From Polyangiaceae bacterium (GTDB taxonomy: Bacteria > Myxococcota_A > Polyangia > Polyangiales > Polyangiaceae): 64,000 nt of DNA. Positions 25,002 through 33,647 of the stretch are shown here, in pieces (within the stretch, counting starts at the first letter, position 1; every line of letters begins with the position of its first letter). The position numbers and the translations under genes were made by a program. The stretch covers positions 1,240,001-1,304,000 of the forward strand of contig JACKEA010000002.1 in the NCBI GenBank assembly GCA_020633235.1, in the 5' to 3' direction. The notes under the pieces are model-generated. The model was not told the DNA's origin. It made no database searches and saw nothing but the letters and a program-made list of their open reading frames with translations.

Positions 25002-26426
25002 ATGGCGATCGGCGAGCTCATCTCCTTCCGGCCCAGCGGGCCGCCCAGCGTTCCCCCGGACACCTGGGCCTCGGCGCACCGCATGGCGCGCCGCGTGGGC
25101 CGCCCCCTGAGCCACTTCCTCCACGTGGAAGCGGCCAGCGGCGTGGTGCTGCTCTTGGCGGCCGCCGGCGCGCTGGTGTGGGCCAACGGCCCCTGGCACC
25201 AGAGCTACGAGCACGTGTGGCACACGCCCATCGGCTTTCAGCTCGGCTCGCTGTCGTTCGCCCACCCGCTGCATTTCTGGATCAACGACGTCCTCATGGT
25301 GCTCTTCTTCTTCGTCGCCGGCATGGAGATCCGGCGCGAAATCCACGAGGGAGAGCTGAGCGAGGTGCGTCGCGCGGCCCTGCCCGTGATCGCGGCGCTG
25401 GGCGGCATGATCGCTCCGGCGATCATCTACGCCGGGTTCGCCCACGGCACGCCGGTGAGCCGCGGCTGGGGCACGCCGATGGCCACCGACATCGCCTTCG
25501 CCGTGGGCATCTTCGCGTTGCTCGGCAAGCGCGTGGCACCCGGGCTCAGAGTGCTGCTCTTGGCTCTGGCGATCGTGGACGACATCGGCGCCATCGTGGT
25601 GATCGCCGTGTTCTTCCCGACGGGCTTCCAAGCGCTGAGCCTGGCGGTCGCGGTGGGCGGCATCGGGCTGATCGTGGCCATGCGACGCCTCGGCGTGCGG
25701 CGTGCCTTGGCCTACGTGCCTCCGGCGATCGTGGTCTGGTACGGCGTGTACAAGAGTGGCGTCCACCCGACGGTAGCGGGGGTGGTGGTCGGCCTGCTCA
25801 CGCCGGTTCGGCCTTGGTATGGCGCGCGTGGTTTCTCTTCGGTAGCACGACGCGCGATCGAGGACTTCACGCGCCGAGAGCGCGAGCACGCGCCAGCGAC
25901 GGATCTCGTCATTCCCCTCTCGCGCATCGAGACCGCGCAGCGCGAGGCGCTGGCGCCGGTCACGCGCCTCACCACACTTTTGCATCCCTGGGTGGCCTTC
26001 GGGATCATGCCGCTGTTCGCCTTGGCGAACGCCGGCGTGAACCTCCACGGCGTGGATTTCGGCTATCCCTCGGCCAACGTCGTCGCCCTGGGCGTGTTCT
26101 TGGGACTGCTCCTGGGCAAGCCCATCGGCGTGCTGGGAGCCTGTTGGCTCGGCACCAAGCTCGGCGTCGCAGCGCTGCCCCGTGGCGTGGACTTGAAAGG
26201 CATTTTCGTCGTGGGCTTGGCGGCCGGAATCGGCTTCACCATGGCGATCTTCATCTCCGGCTTGGCCTTCGGCGACGCGGGGCATCTGGGTGTGGCAAAG
26301 CTCGCCATCCTGGCGGGGTCCTTCGTCTCGGGGGTGGCGGCGCTGCTGATGGGCCGGCGTCTTTTGTCTCCGGCCGGTGCGGAGCACGTGAGCGTCGACG
26401 ACGCCGAACAGTCGGACGAATACTGA
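25002..26426 (+). CDS. nhaA: Na+/H+ antiporter NhaA
   Basis: 474 residues with about twelve membrane helices. Hallmarks are WINDVLMVLFFFVAGMEIRRE, ATDIAFAVG and the paired aspartates AIVDDIGAI (E. coli Asp163/164), then a final GFTMAIFISGLAF. It swaps external protons for internal sodium and helps set pH and Na+ balance. A basic N-terminal extension of about 35 residues precedes helix 1, and the first ATG may not be the true start. The ferritin-like/VIT gene follows 15 bases after the stop. Confidence 0.95.
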   Translation: MAIGELISFRPSGPPSVPPDTWASAHRMARRVGRPLSHFLHVEAASGVVLLLAAAGALVWANGPWHQSYEHVWHTPIGFQLGSLSFAHPLHFWINDVLMVLFFFVAGMEIRREIHEGELSEVRRAALPVIAALGGMIAPAIIYAGFAHGTPVSRGWGTPMATDIAFAVGIFALLGKRVAPGLRVLLLALAIVDDIGAIVVIAVFFPTGFQALSLAVAVGGIGLIVAMRRLGVRRALAYVPPAIVVWYGVYKSGVHPTVAGVVVGLLTPVRPWYGARGFSSVARRAIEDFTRREREHAPATDLVIPLSRIETAQREALAPVTRLTTLLHPWVAFGIMPLFALANAGVNLHGVDFGYPSANVVALGVFLGLLLGKPIGVLGACWLGTKLGVAALPRGVDLKGIFVVGLAAGIGFTMAIFISGLAFGDAGHLGVAKLAILAGSFVSGVAALLMGRRLLSPAGAEHVSVDDAEQSDEY

Positions 26427-26427
26427 G

Positions 26428-26433
26428 TAGACT
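26428..26433 (+). promoter_or_regulatory. Candidate -10 element before the ferritin-like/VIT gene
   Basis: TAGACT ends 8 bases before the ATG at 26442. The hexamer overlaps the nhaA stop region, so the downstream gene may have its own leaderless transcript. Confidence 0.4.
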
Positions 26434-26441
26434 GCCCGGGC

Positions 26442-27440
26442 ATGGACCGGGCGCTCGAAGGCTACGCGTCGGAGAAGGAATCCAGCTTCTTGTACGGCGT
26501 GCTGGCCGAGGTGGAACGCGGCACGCCACGGGAAGAGCTGTTCCGCAAGCTGGCCGACGCGGCCGAAGAGCAAGCGGAGGTGTGGGCGACGCACCTGTCA
26601 CGGATTCCAGAGGTCTCGCCGAGCCTACGCGCTCGCCTGGTCGCGCGGCTGGTTCGACGCTTCGGCGTGCCGGCGCTGCGCCCGGCGCTGGCGGCCATGA
26701 AGGTGCGCGGTCTTTCGGCCTACGACCACGGCCACGAGAAGCCCTCGGAGGTAGTGGGCAGCGAGAAGCGCCATGCCATGGTGGGCGGGGGCAACCTGCG
26801 AGCAGCCGTGTTCGGCGTGAACGACGGCCTGGTCTCGAACACCGCGTTGATCCTGGGGGTGGCGGGAGCCAATGCCGGCAACCACGTCATCCTGCTGTCC
26901 GGAGTGGCGGGGCTTCTGGCCGGCGCCTTCAGCATGGCGGCCGGAGAGTACGTGTCGGTGCGCTCGCAGCGCGAGCTGTACGAGTACCAGATCGGTCTCG
27001 AGCGCGAAGAGCTCGCGGAGTACCCGGAAGAGGAAGCCGAGGAGCTGGCCCTCATCTACGCCGCCCGCGGCTTACCGAAGGACGACGCTCGGGAGCTCGC
27101 CCAGCGCATCACGGCAGATCCCGCGCGCGCTCTCGACACCTTGGCTAGAGAAGAGCTCGGGCTGGATCCGAGCTCCCTCGGATCGCCGCTCGGTGCGGCG
27201 CAGTCGTCCTTCGCGGCGTTCGCCATCGGCGCCGCCTTGCCCCTGATGCCGTTCGCGCTCGCCTCGGGATGGGTGGCCCTGGGCGCCGCGGTCGCGCTGG
27301 CGGCGCTGGCGTTGTTCTCCGTGGGCGCAGCGCTGAGCCTGTTCACGGGAAGGAGCGCGCTGTACGGCGGCGCGCGGATGCTCGCCATCGGAAGCGCGGC
27401 GGGAGCCGCCACCTTCGCCATCGGCCGCCTGCTCGGATGA
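26442..27440 (+). CDS. VIT1/CCC1-family metal transporter with N-terminal ferritin-like domain
   Basis: 332 residues. Residues 1-90 form a short ferritin/rubrerythrin-like helical bundle with acidic and His residues (Glu11, Glu13, Glu23, Glu42, Glu46, His51). Residues 110-332 are a VIT1-type transporter, with FGVNDGLVSNTALILGVAGA and the following helices, AGEYVSVRSQRELYE, and the C-terminal helix pair. The arrangement matches MbfA, a membrane-bound ferritin that exports iron and protects against peroxide. It probably moves Fe2+ or Mn2+ out of the cytoplasm. No Fur-like site was seen just upstream. Confidence 0.87.
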   Translation: MDRALEGYASEKESSFLYGVLAEVERGTPREELFRKLADAAEEQAEVWATHLSRIPEVSPSLRARLVARLVRRFGVPALRPALAAMKVRGLSAYDHGHEKPSEVVGSEKRHAMVGGGNLRAAVFGVNDGLVSNTALILGVAGANAGNHVILLSGVAGLLAGAFSMAAGEYVSVRSQRELYEYQIGLEREELAEYPEEEAEELALIYAARGLPKDDARELAQRITADPARALDTLAREELGLDPSSLGSPLGAAQSSFAAFAIGAALPLMPFALASGWVALGAAVALAALALFSVGAALSLFTGRSALYGGARMLAIGSAAGAATFAIGRLLG

Positions 27441-27474
27441 GGAACCTTTTCGGCTCGGTGTGGTCAGAGGGGGG

Positions 27475-29670
27475 GTGAATGCGCGAGCCCTCGGTCTTAT
27501 CGCCCTCTCCGTGCTGGTGAGCTGCGCTCCCGGCGCGCCCCCTCGCATCAGCTCCACGGAAAAGCCGGCCGGCCCGGCAAAGCCTCAGGAAAAGCAGGTG
27601 AATCCCCCGACGCCCAAGCCGGTGGCGGAGCGCCCACCGCCGCCCAAGGTCAGCGCGCCGATGCTCGGAGAGCCATCGGTGGCCACGCTGTCCGAGGCGC
27701 GGCTGGTGGAGTCCAGCTGCGAGGACGTGAAGATCATCGAGAAGAAGCGAACGGACGCGCTGGTGGCCAAGATGAAGCAGGACGTGGACGCGTCCTTCCA
27801 GCGCTGGAGCAAGCAGCAACCGGGTTGCTGGGAGCAGTACCGCTACGAAGCAAAGATGCGGGCCCAGTGGGGACAGGTGGGCTCCGCCATCGGCTACGGC
27901 AGCCTCGGGCTCAGTGGTGTGGGCTCCGGGGGCGGCGGGTTCGGGCGCCTCCACGGATCCCACAAGGTCGTGAGCGCTCGGTCCGTGTCACGCACGAACA
28001 ACCAGGTCTCCGGCGTGGACGAAGCCGACATCGTCAAGACCGACGGGCGCTGGGTGTACTTCGCCATGAACGGCGCGCTGCGCATCGTGGAAGCGATGAA
28101 GCCGCGCGTCGTGTCCGTCACACGCCTTCGCGGACACACCCGGGAGCTGTTCGTCGACGGCGATCGTGCGGTGGTCTTTTCGTCCAGTGCGGCCCCCGCC
28201 CGGCGCTGCACCTATGGCTACGATTGCCAGTTCGCGGGCGACGGCAGCGCCACCGAGATTTCCGTATTCGACATATCCAGTCGCGCCAAGCCGAAGCTCC
28301 TGCGTAGCATCGAGCTATCCGGCTCCCTGATCGCCGCGCGCAAGATTGGCCACACGGTCCACACCGTCGTCGCCGACGGCGACACTCCGCGCGCCAGCTA
28401 TTCCACCTGGCCATCCGGGCTCGCTACCTGCGGCACGCAGGAGAAGTACGTGCGCGCCAAGTTCGCGGCGCTGAAACGCGAAAACGAGAAGCGCATTCGC
28501 GCCCGGCACTTCGGGTTGCCGACCCTGAAGGAGTCCGGCAACGAGCAGAAGCTCTGCCGCGGGCTCCTGCGCACGGCGTTCAGCGACGGCGAGGCGTTCA
28601 CCACGCTGGTGTCCTTCGACGTCACCAAGAGCGATACGCCGACCACGGCGACGATTCAGAGCCGCCCGGGCGCGGTGTTCGCTTCCACGGACGCGCTCTA
28701 CTTTTCCGTGGGCCACCGCCGCACGGACCGCTGGTACTCCTTCTACGACGCCGAGAACGAGGTCAGCGAGATCCACAAGTTTCGCATCGGCGGCGCGCCG
28801 GAGGACACGCGCTACGTGGGCTCCGGCGTGGTTCCCGGTCACGTGCTCAATCAGTTCTCCATGGACGAGTGGTACGGCTACCTGCGCATCGCCACCACCA
28901 AGGGCCACGTACCGGATCCCAAGGCCGAGAGCGTGGTGTCCGTTCTGGCCGAAGCCGAGGGCGGCAACCTGGCACGCGTCGGCGCGATCCCCAAGATCGC
29001 CCCCGGTGAGGACATCCGCGCCGTGCGTTTCGATGGCGACCGCGCCTACGTCGTCACCTTCAAGAAGACGGACCCGCTGTTCGTGATGGACCTGTACGAC
29101 CCCGCGCGCCCCAAGATCCTAGGAGAGCTGAAGATCCCGGGGTTTTCCACCTATCTACACCGCATCGATCCGGAGCACCTGTTGTCCATCGGCTTCGACG
29201 CCGAAGACCACGACAGCTTCGCCTACTTCGACGGCGTGATCCTGCAGCTGTTCGACGTGAAGAACCCGACCGAGCCCAAGCTCCTACACAAGGAGAAGAT
29301 CGGAACCCGCGGCTCGAGCTCGGAAGCCATCACCAACCACCTGGCGTTCAACTACCTCGCCGACAAGGGCCTGCTCGCGGTGCCCATGACCATCTGCGAG
29401 GGCGGCGGAGACGGGATGAACGGCAACGAGCTCACCTTCGGCGGCCTGTTGGTCTACGACGTGAGCGTTGCCAAGGGCTTCAAGCGGCTCGGCGGCATCG
29501 ATCACGGAACCCAGGGGGCGGACTGCAGCACCTGGTGGTCCAACGCCACATCACAGGTCAAGCGCAGCCTGTTCCTGGACGACCTGGTGTACTCCATCGC
29601 GAACGATCGCGTGAAGGTTCAGCGCATGGGCCACTTCGGAGAAGACGTCGCCGACATCAGATTGAATTGA
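27475..29670 (+). CDS. Secreted lipoprotein with C-terminal beta-propeller domain
   Basis: 731 residues. A signal peptide ends near VLVSC, followed by a Pro/Lys linker and a helical stretch. The family signature NNQVSGVDEADIVKTDGRWVYF begins near residue 180, after which the rest is a beta-propeller distantly related to WD40, with repeated FDVT/FDIS blades. This exported family is widespread but its function is unknown; binding of peptides or polysaccharides is a guess. GTG 27475 is preceded by AGAGGGGG; GTG 27460 is also possible. It overlaps the convergent extensin-like gene by 14 bases. Confidence 0.85.
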   Translation: MNARALGLIALSVLVSCAPGAPPRISSTEKPAGPAKPQEKQVNPPTPKPVAERPPPPKVSAPMLGEPSVATLSEARLVESSCEDVKIIEKKRTDALVAKMKQDVDASFQRWSKQQPGCWEQYRYEAKMRAQWGQVGSAIGYGSLGLSGVGSGGGGFGRLHGSHKVVSARSVSRTNNQVSGVDEADIVKTDGRWVYFAMNGALRIVEAMKPRVVSVTRLRGHTRELFVDGDRAVVFSSSAAPARRCTYGYDCQFAGDGSATEISVFDISSRAKPKLLRSIELSGSLIAARKIGHTVHTVVADGDTPRASYSTWPSGLATCGTQEKYVRAKFAALKRENEKRIRARHFGLPTLKESGNEQKLCRGLLRTAFSDGEAFTTLVSFDVTKSDTPTTATIQSRPGAVFASTDALYFSVGHRRTDRWYSFYDAENEVSEIHKFRIGGAPEDTRYVGSGVVPGHVLNQFSMDEWYGYLRIATTKGHVPDPKAESVVSVLAEAEGGNLARVGAIPKIAPGEDIRAVRFDGDRAYVVTFKKTDPLFVMDLYDPARPKILGELKIPGFSTYLHRIDPEHLLSIGFDAEDHDSFAYFDGVILQLFDVKNPTEPKLLHKEKIGTRGSSSEAITNHLAFNYLADKGLLAVPMTICEGGGDGMNGNELTFGGLLVYDVSVAKGFKRLGGIDHGTQGADCSTWWSNATSQVKRSLFLDDLVYSIANDRVKVQRMGHFGEDVADIRLN

Positions 29671-30448
29671 GATCCGGCTCTTCCCCTGTGCGCGCGATGG
29701 CCAGATGGATGTGGTCGTGATGGTCCGCGTTGTAGTCGGGGGTCAAGAGCTCCTTGAAGCGCCCGGTGCGCTTCAGCTCGCAGGCCACGCGATTGAGCAC
29801 GGGGGCGTCCACGGCGCAGCCGTCCGAGAGCCCTCGGGAAAAGTCCTTCTTCACCTCGACCCAGCCGCTCGCCACCTTCATTGCGTGCACGTCGATGGCG
29901 AGACCATTGGCATGCAGGCTGAGCTTGCCCACGCGGCTCTGGCGGTACACGTAGGCGCCGGAGAAGCGCAGCGCCGTGACCCCCAGGTGCGTCAGGATGG
30001 GCGCGACCTCGGCCAATGCCACCGCGAAGCGACAGTCGAGCTCGAGGGGCAAGCCGGCTCCGGCGACGAAATGCAGTCCGCCGATGTCACTCTTCACCAC
30101 CACGGGGGTGCTCACTCCTCGCAAGTGGTCCACGCTCTCGTAGGCGACCCCGAGCTCCGTGAGTCGAGCGAGGCACTGCGCTCCCGCCGGTGGAAGCGTG
30201 GCGGGAGCCAGCTTGGGCAGCGGCAACGTGACGCGCGCCTGGGACCGTGGTGCGGGCAGCTCCGCCGGGGGCTTGTCGGGACCTCGGGCAACGGTCCACG
30301 TGTCGCTCGGCGGCCTGCCCGTCGACGTGGTCGGCGGCCACGCATACCCCGGAGCGGCCACCAGCATTCGCGGGGCCCCCGGCGGCACGGCTTCTCGGGC
30401 GCAGCCCAGAGCCAAGATCGAAAGCACCATCCACGCTGCTCGGGCCAT
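29657..30448 (-). CDS. Extensin-like (M15-type fold) lipoprotein
   Basis: 263 residues. The signal peptide has a lipobox (ILALGC), then a Pro-rich linker to about residue 85. The C-terminal extensin-like domain shows LHANGLAIDVHA and DHHDHIHLAI, which together provide the His/Asp/His zinc ligands of the M15/VanY-like fold. It may cut cell-wall peptides in the periplasm; activity is inferred. ATG 30448 was chosen because the signal peptide starts there. A hairpin with a T run sits in its leader. Confidence 0.83.
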   Translation of the reverse strand: MARAAWMVLSILALGCAREAVPPGAPRMLVAAPGYAWPPTTSTGRPPSDTWTVARGPDKPPAELPAPRSQARVTLPLPKLAPATLPPAGAQCLARLTELGVAYESVDHLRGVSTPVVVKSDIGGLHFVAGAGLPLELDCRFAVALAEVAPILTHLGVTALRFSGAYVYRQSRVGKLSLHANGLAIDVHAMKVASGWVEVKKDFSRGLSDGCAVDAPVLNRVACELKRTGRFKELLTPDYNADHHDHIHLAIARTGEEPDLNSI

Positions 30449-30482
30449 GGTGGCGTTGTCCCACGCGCTGGCGTTTCGACCC

Positions 30483-30504
30483 AAAAAACCGGGGGAAATC
30501 CCCC
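30483..30504 (-). terminator. Terminator-like hairpin in the leader of the extensin-like gene
   Basis: On the minus strand GGGGG-ATTT-CCCCC is followed by GG and six Ts, ending 35 bases before the ATG at 30448. The next gene upstream is divergent, so this cannot end a preceding gene; it may attenuate its own transcript. Confidence 0.4.
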
Positions 30505-30531
30505 AAAACCCCTGCTCGGATGGACCGCTGT

Positions 30532-30537
30532 TACCAT
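30532..30537 (+). promoter_or_regulatory. Candidate -10 element before the HExxH gene
   Basis: TACCAT lies 6 bases before the GTG at 30544 and supports that start over the ATG at 30610. Confidence 0.4.
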
Positions 30538-30543
30538 CCACGG

Positions 30544-31452
30544 GTGCGACTTCGCGTGATCCACCTCGGTCGACGCCGAGAGCGCTTTCGCTCCGGAGCT
30601 CCCGGGTTCATGACCTGGACCGTCGCCCTCGGTCTGATGCTCACGCCGATAGTGGGTTGGGTAGCGGAGAACATGGTCGACGAGAAGTCCGCCCAGGCCG
30701 CCCTCGCCCACGAAGCGGACGAGAGAGCCCGCGACGAGATGCTCGAGCAAGGCTGGCTTCCGCTGGATGTCGGTCCGGCGCGGAAACGACTCTCGGCGAC
30801 GCGCGGCGTGGAGCTGCTCTCGGCCCAGCGCGACTTCGCGCTGCCGCTGGCGAACGGCACGGTCGCCGGGAAACCCGCGGCCCGCGCGGATCTGGAACGC
30901 GCGTCGCTGCTGCTCGTCACGGAGCTCGAGCGCTATCCCCGGACGTTCCTGGGCAAAAGTCGCTTCTCCCGCGTGCTGCTGTGCACTGGGCTCACGGAAG
31001 GCGGCGCCGTGATCCCATCGCTACCGAACTTCCACCGCACGCTGCTCCTGGACGTGAGCGCCCCCACGCCCTTTCTGCGACGTCTCGTGCACCACGAGGT
31101 CTTCCACTTCGCGGACTACGCGGACGACGATCAGGTCAGTCGCGATCCGGCCTGGGAAAAGCTCAACGATCACTGGTTCGTGTACGGCTCCGGGGGGCGC
31201 TTCGCCCGGGACGGCAAGACGGCCGTGTTCGGCAGCGGCGGGCCCGGCTTCGTGACCGGCTACGCTCGCTCCGCCCTGGAAGAGGACAAGGCCGAGGTGT
31301 TCGCCTTTGCCATGGCGGAGCCCGCTCGCCTGGCGAAACTGACGGCAAGAGATGCGATCGTGAGGAAGAAGCTCGCCAGCGTCCGAAGCCAGCTGCACGG
31401 GCTGGACACCGAGCTCGACGACGCCTTTTGGCAAAGCGTCAGTCGGCAGTGA
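30544..31452 (+). CDS. Membrane-anchored putative zinc metallopeptidase
   Basis: 302 residues. One N-terminal transmembrane helix (about residues 22-42) anchors a periplasmic domain. The zinc motif HHEVFHFADY, containing HExxH, lies near residue 182, and a later Glu-rich helix (EEDKAEVFAF) could give the third ligand, as in gluzincin-type putative metallopeptidases. GTG 30544 is favoured because TACCAT lies 6 bases before it; ATG 30610 would start inside the helix. Substrate unknown. The 3' end overlaps the small convergent gene by 14 bases. Confidence 0.75.
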   Translation: MRLRVIHLGRRRERFRSGAPGFMTWTVALGLMLTPIVGWVAENMVDEKSAQAALAHEADERARDEMLEQGWLPLDVGPARKRLSATRGVELLSAQRDFALPLANGTVAGKPAARADLERASLLLVTELERYPRTFLGKSRFSRVLLCTGLTEGGAVIPSLPNFHRTLLLDVSAPTPFLRRLVHHEVFHFADYADDDQVSRDPAWEKLNDHWFVYGSGGRFARDGKTAVFGSGGPGFVTGYARSALEEDKAEVFAFAMAEPARLAKLTARDAIVRKKLASVRSQLHGLDTELDDAFWQSVSRQ

Positions 31453-31630
31453 GCTGACGCACGCGATCGACGACGCGCGCCAGCGTCGTCGCACAGGGCT
31501 CGCAGTTACTGCCGCAGCAACGCCGCCAGAAGTCGTCCTTGCGACCGAGCAACGTGCGGATGGTCCCACGGTAGACGGGATCCAGCTGGTTCTCCGTCAT
31601 CGCCTGCGACAAGGCTTCGTCCAGGTCCAT
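31439..31630 (-). CDS. Small Cys-rich protein (oxidoreductase-like / CCGxxCxPC type)
   Basis: 63 residues. The core WRRCCGSNCEPCATTL near residues 35-50 resembles the short oxidoreductase-like domain with its CCGxGCxxC pattern, a probable metal or iron-sulfur site. The ATG is 11 bases after the stop of the HD-domain gene, so the two are one transcript. The function of this domain is not known. It is small but in a tight operon, so I take it as real. Confidence 0.62.
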   Translation of the reverse strand: MDLDEALSQAMTENQLDPVYRGTIRTLLGRKDDFWRRCCGSNCEPCATTLARVVDRVRQLTAD

Positions 31631-31641
31631 CGAGATGGACC

Positions 31642-32328
31642 CTACTCCAACCTGCGAGCAGCAGCCATCGGAACGCCGAGCTCACTCTCGAGCGCCGTCA
31701 GAAACGTGCGCAGGAATGCAGCACGATGCTCGGCTTCCCGGCGACCCTCGACAGTGCACAAGGTGCTCGGCAAGCGGAGCAGCTTGGTGAAGAAATGATC
31801 CACGGAGAAAGCCCGGTCATCGAGCTCCCGGCGCTCTGCCCAGGGATCGTTTGCGTGGAAGTAGCGCGCCTTCATGCGCGAGCCGGTGCTGATACAACGC
31901 ATCAATCCCAGGGCCCCTAGCGCCTCGAGACGATCGGCGTCCTGCAGCCCACGGCCGAGGGGCGTCTCGGGGACTGCGCCGCGGCTGTAGGAGTGATCGC
32001 GTATCGCAACGGCGATGTCATCGATGGCCGCGGCGTCGAAGCCGAGGGCCGGCAACAGCTCGCGTGCGAGATCGGCGGCGTGGGCGCTGGCCTTCGCTCG
32101 CTCCGGCGAGCTCTTCTCCACCGGCACGCCGTCGTGCAACAGCGCCGCGGCGATCGCCCGAACGGGCGCAACCTCGGGCGCGAGACGCAGCGTCCAGGCG
32201 GCCACGCGCAGGGCGTGGGACAGGTCGTGCGCGGGGTCGTCCCCCAGTCGATGGGCCATCTCGTGCCGCAGCTGCTCGAGCGCCCGGTGCTGGGCGATCA
32301 CTCGTTCGACCTCTGCGATGTCTGCCAT
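31642..32328 (-). CDS. HD-domain phosphohydrolase
   Basis: 228 residues. Metal ligands of the HD domain are visible: HDLSHALRV (His), LLHDG (His-Asp), then DHSYS and QDADRLEALG (Asp). The closest recognisable type is the YedJ-like group of small HD proteins, which act on nucleotides or phosphate esters; the substrate is unknown. AAAGG lies about 11 bases before the ATG. The small Cys-rich gene follows at once. It diverges from the VWA lipoprotein gene across a 118-base region. Confidence 0.85.
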   Translation of the reverse strand: MADIAEVERVIAQHRALEQLRHEMAHRLGDDPAHDLSHALRVAAWTLRLAPEVAPVRAIAAALLHDGVPVEKSSPERAKASAHAADLARELLPALGFDAAAIDDIAVAIRDHSYSRGAVPETPLGRGLQDADRLEALGALGLMRCISTGSRMKARYFHANDPWAERRELDDRAFSVDHFFTKLLRLPSTLCTVEGRREAEHRAAFLRTFLTALESELGVPMAAARRLE

Positions 32329-32446
32329 GTTTTCGTGCCTTTCACTCTCGGGTCGGCCGAACGGCCAGTGCGATCTTTGCCTGCTGAAGGCAGGTCGGGG
32401 ACACTAACATCTAGGTGCGTTCGTCTTTCAGCTGCCGAGGTGAGCC

Positions 32447-33604
32447 ATGAGCAAGCGGTTGGTCGGTGTGGGCGTAGCTTTCTCCGTGTCGCTGCTGGCA
32501 GCGGTCAGCTGCGGCGGTAGCGACTCGGGCAGTACGGTCGATGGTACCGGCGGGAAAGGCAACGGGGGCACCGGCGGAAACGGCGGTTCCATCAATTTGG
32601 ATGGCAGCGCCGCGAACGGCGGCAGCGGAGGCACCATCGATCCGGATGCGGCCTGCGCCGTCGAGAAGGACGAAGCCACGCTGACGCCGGTGAACATGCT
32701 GGTCATGTTCGACCGCTCCGGGTCCATGAACCAGAGCGGCAAATGGACCGCCGCCAGCGGCGCCCTGGTCGCGTTCTTCAAGGATCCCGGCACCGCCGGG
32801 CTGCGCGTGGCGTTGCGATTCTTCCCGCACGATCAGCCCGCCAGCGGTTGCACCAACCAGCAGTGCTCCGTCTCGGCGTGCGCCCAGCCGCTGGTCCCCA
32901 TCGGTGCGCTGACGGCGGACCCGGCCCCGACGGACGCTCAGGAGCAGAAGCTCGTGAGCGCCGTCCAGAACCAATCCCCCGGCAACGGCGGCGGAACTCC
33001 CATGTACGCGGCCCTCGGCGGCGCGGAGTCTTGGGCAACCAGCTACGCTCAAGCGCATCCCGCCGAGAAGGTCGTCGTGGTGTTGGTGACGGACGGCGCG
33101 CCGAACGGCTGCGACGAGAACATCAACCACATCGCCTCCCTCGCTTCCGACGCGCTGGCCAGCGACGAGGTCTACACCTACGCCGTCGGGTTGGAGGGCT
33201 CCAACGAGTCGGACATGGACGCGATCGCCCAGGCGGGTGGCACCACCAAGGGCTTCTTCATCGGCAACGGCAACGCCCAGGCGGACCTCTTGGCCGCCCT
33301 CAAGGCGATCCAGGGCAGCCAGGTTTCCTGTGAGTTCGTGCTTCCGAAGAGCAGTCAATCCGGCACGCCGATCGACCCGGCCAAGGTGAACGTCAATTTC
33401 ACGAGCGGCGGAACCAGCGAAACCTTCAGCCAGGTCGGTAGCGCCGCAGAGTGCGGAGCCGCCGGCGGTTGGTACTACGATAGCGCCACCAATCCGACGA
33501 AGATCACGCTGTGCCCCAGCACCTGCACCACGGTGCAGAGCGACAAGAACGCGAAGATCGAGATCCTGCTCGGCTGCGCCACTCAGATAACGCCACCGAC
33601 CTGA
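32447..33604 (+). CDS. von Willebrand factor A-domain lipoprotein
   Basis: 385 residues. The lipobox LAAVSC is followed by a Gly/Thr/Asn linker. The VWA domain starts near residue 80 with LVMFDRSGSMN, the metal-ion adhesion (MIDAS) DxSxS site, continues through GGGTPMYAAL (the MIDAS Thr) and VVLVTDGAPNGC (the MIDAS Asp). Many Cys pairs suggest an exported, disulfide-stabilised protein. VWA lipoproteins bind other proteins at the surface; the partner is unknown. GAGGTGAG precedes the ATG. Confidence 0.9.
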   Translation: MSKRLVGVGVAFSVSLLAAVSCGGSDSGSTVDGTGGKGNGGTGGNGGSINLDGSAANGGSGGTIDPDAACAVEKDEATLTPVNMLVMFDRSGSMNQSGKWTAASGALVAFFKDPGTAGLRVALRFFPHDQPASGCTNQQCSVSACAQPLVPIGALTADPAPTDAQEQKLVSAVQNQSPGNGGGTPMYAALGGAESWATSYAQAHPAEKVVVVLVTDGAPNGCDENINHIASLASDALASDEVYTYAVGLEGSNESDMDAIAQAGGTTKGFFIGNGNAQADLLAALKAIQGSQVSCEFVLPKSSQSGTPIDPAKVNVNFTSGGTSETFSQVGSAAECGAAGGWYYDSATNPTKITLCPSTCTTVQSDKNAKIEILLGCATQITPPT

Positions 33605-33647
33605 AGACTCGACAGCGGCCTGACAATCCGCTTTGCTGACGAGCCCC

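Noticed and set aside
24653..27148. Long plus-strand open frame over nitroreductase, nhaA and the VIT gene
   Set aside because: It is out of frame with well-supported genes and its product is Arg/Gly-rich without motifs.
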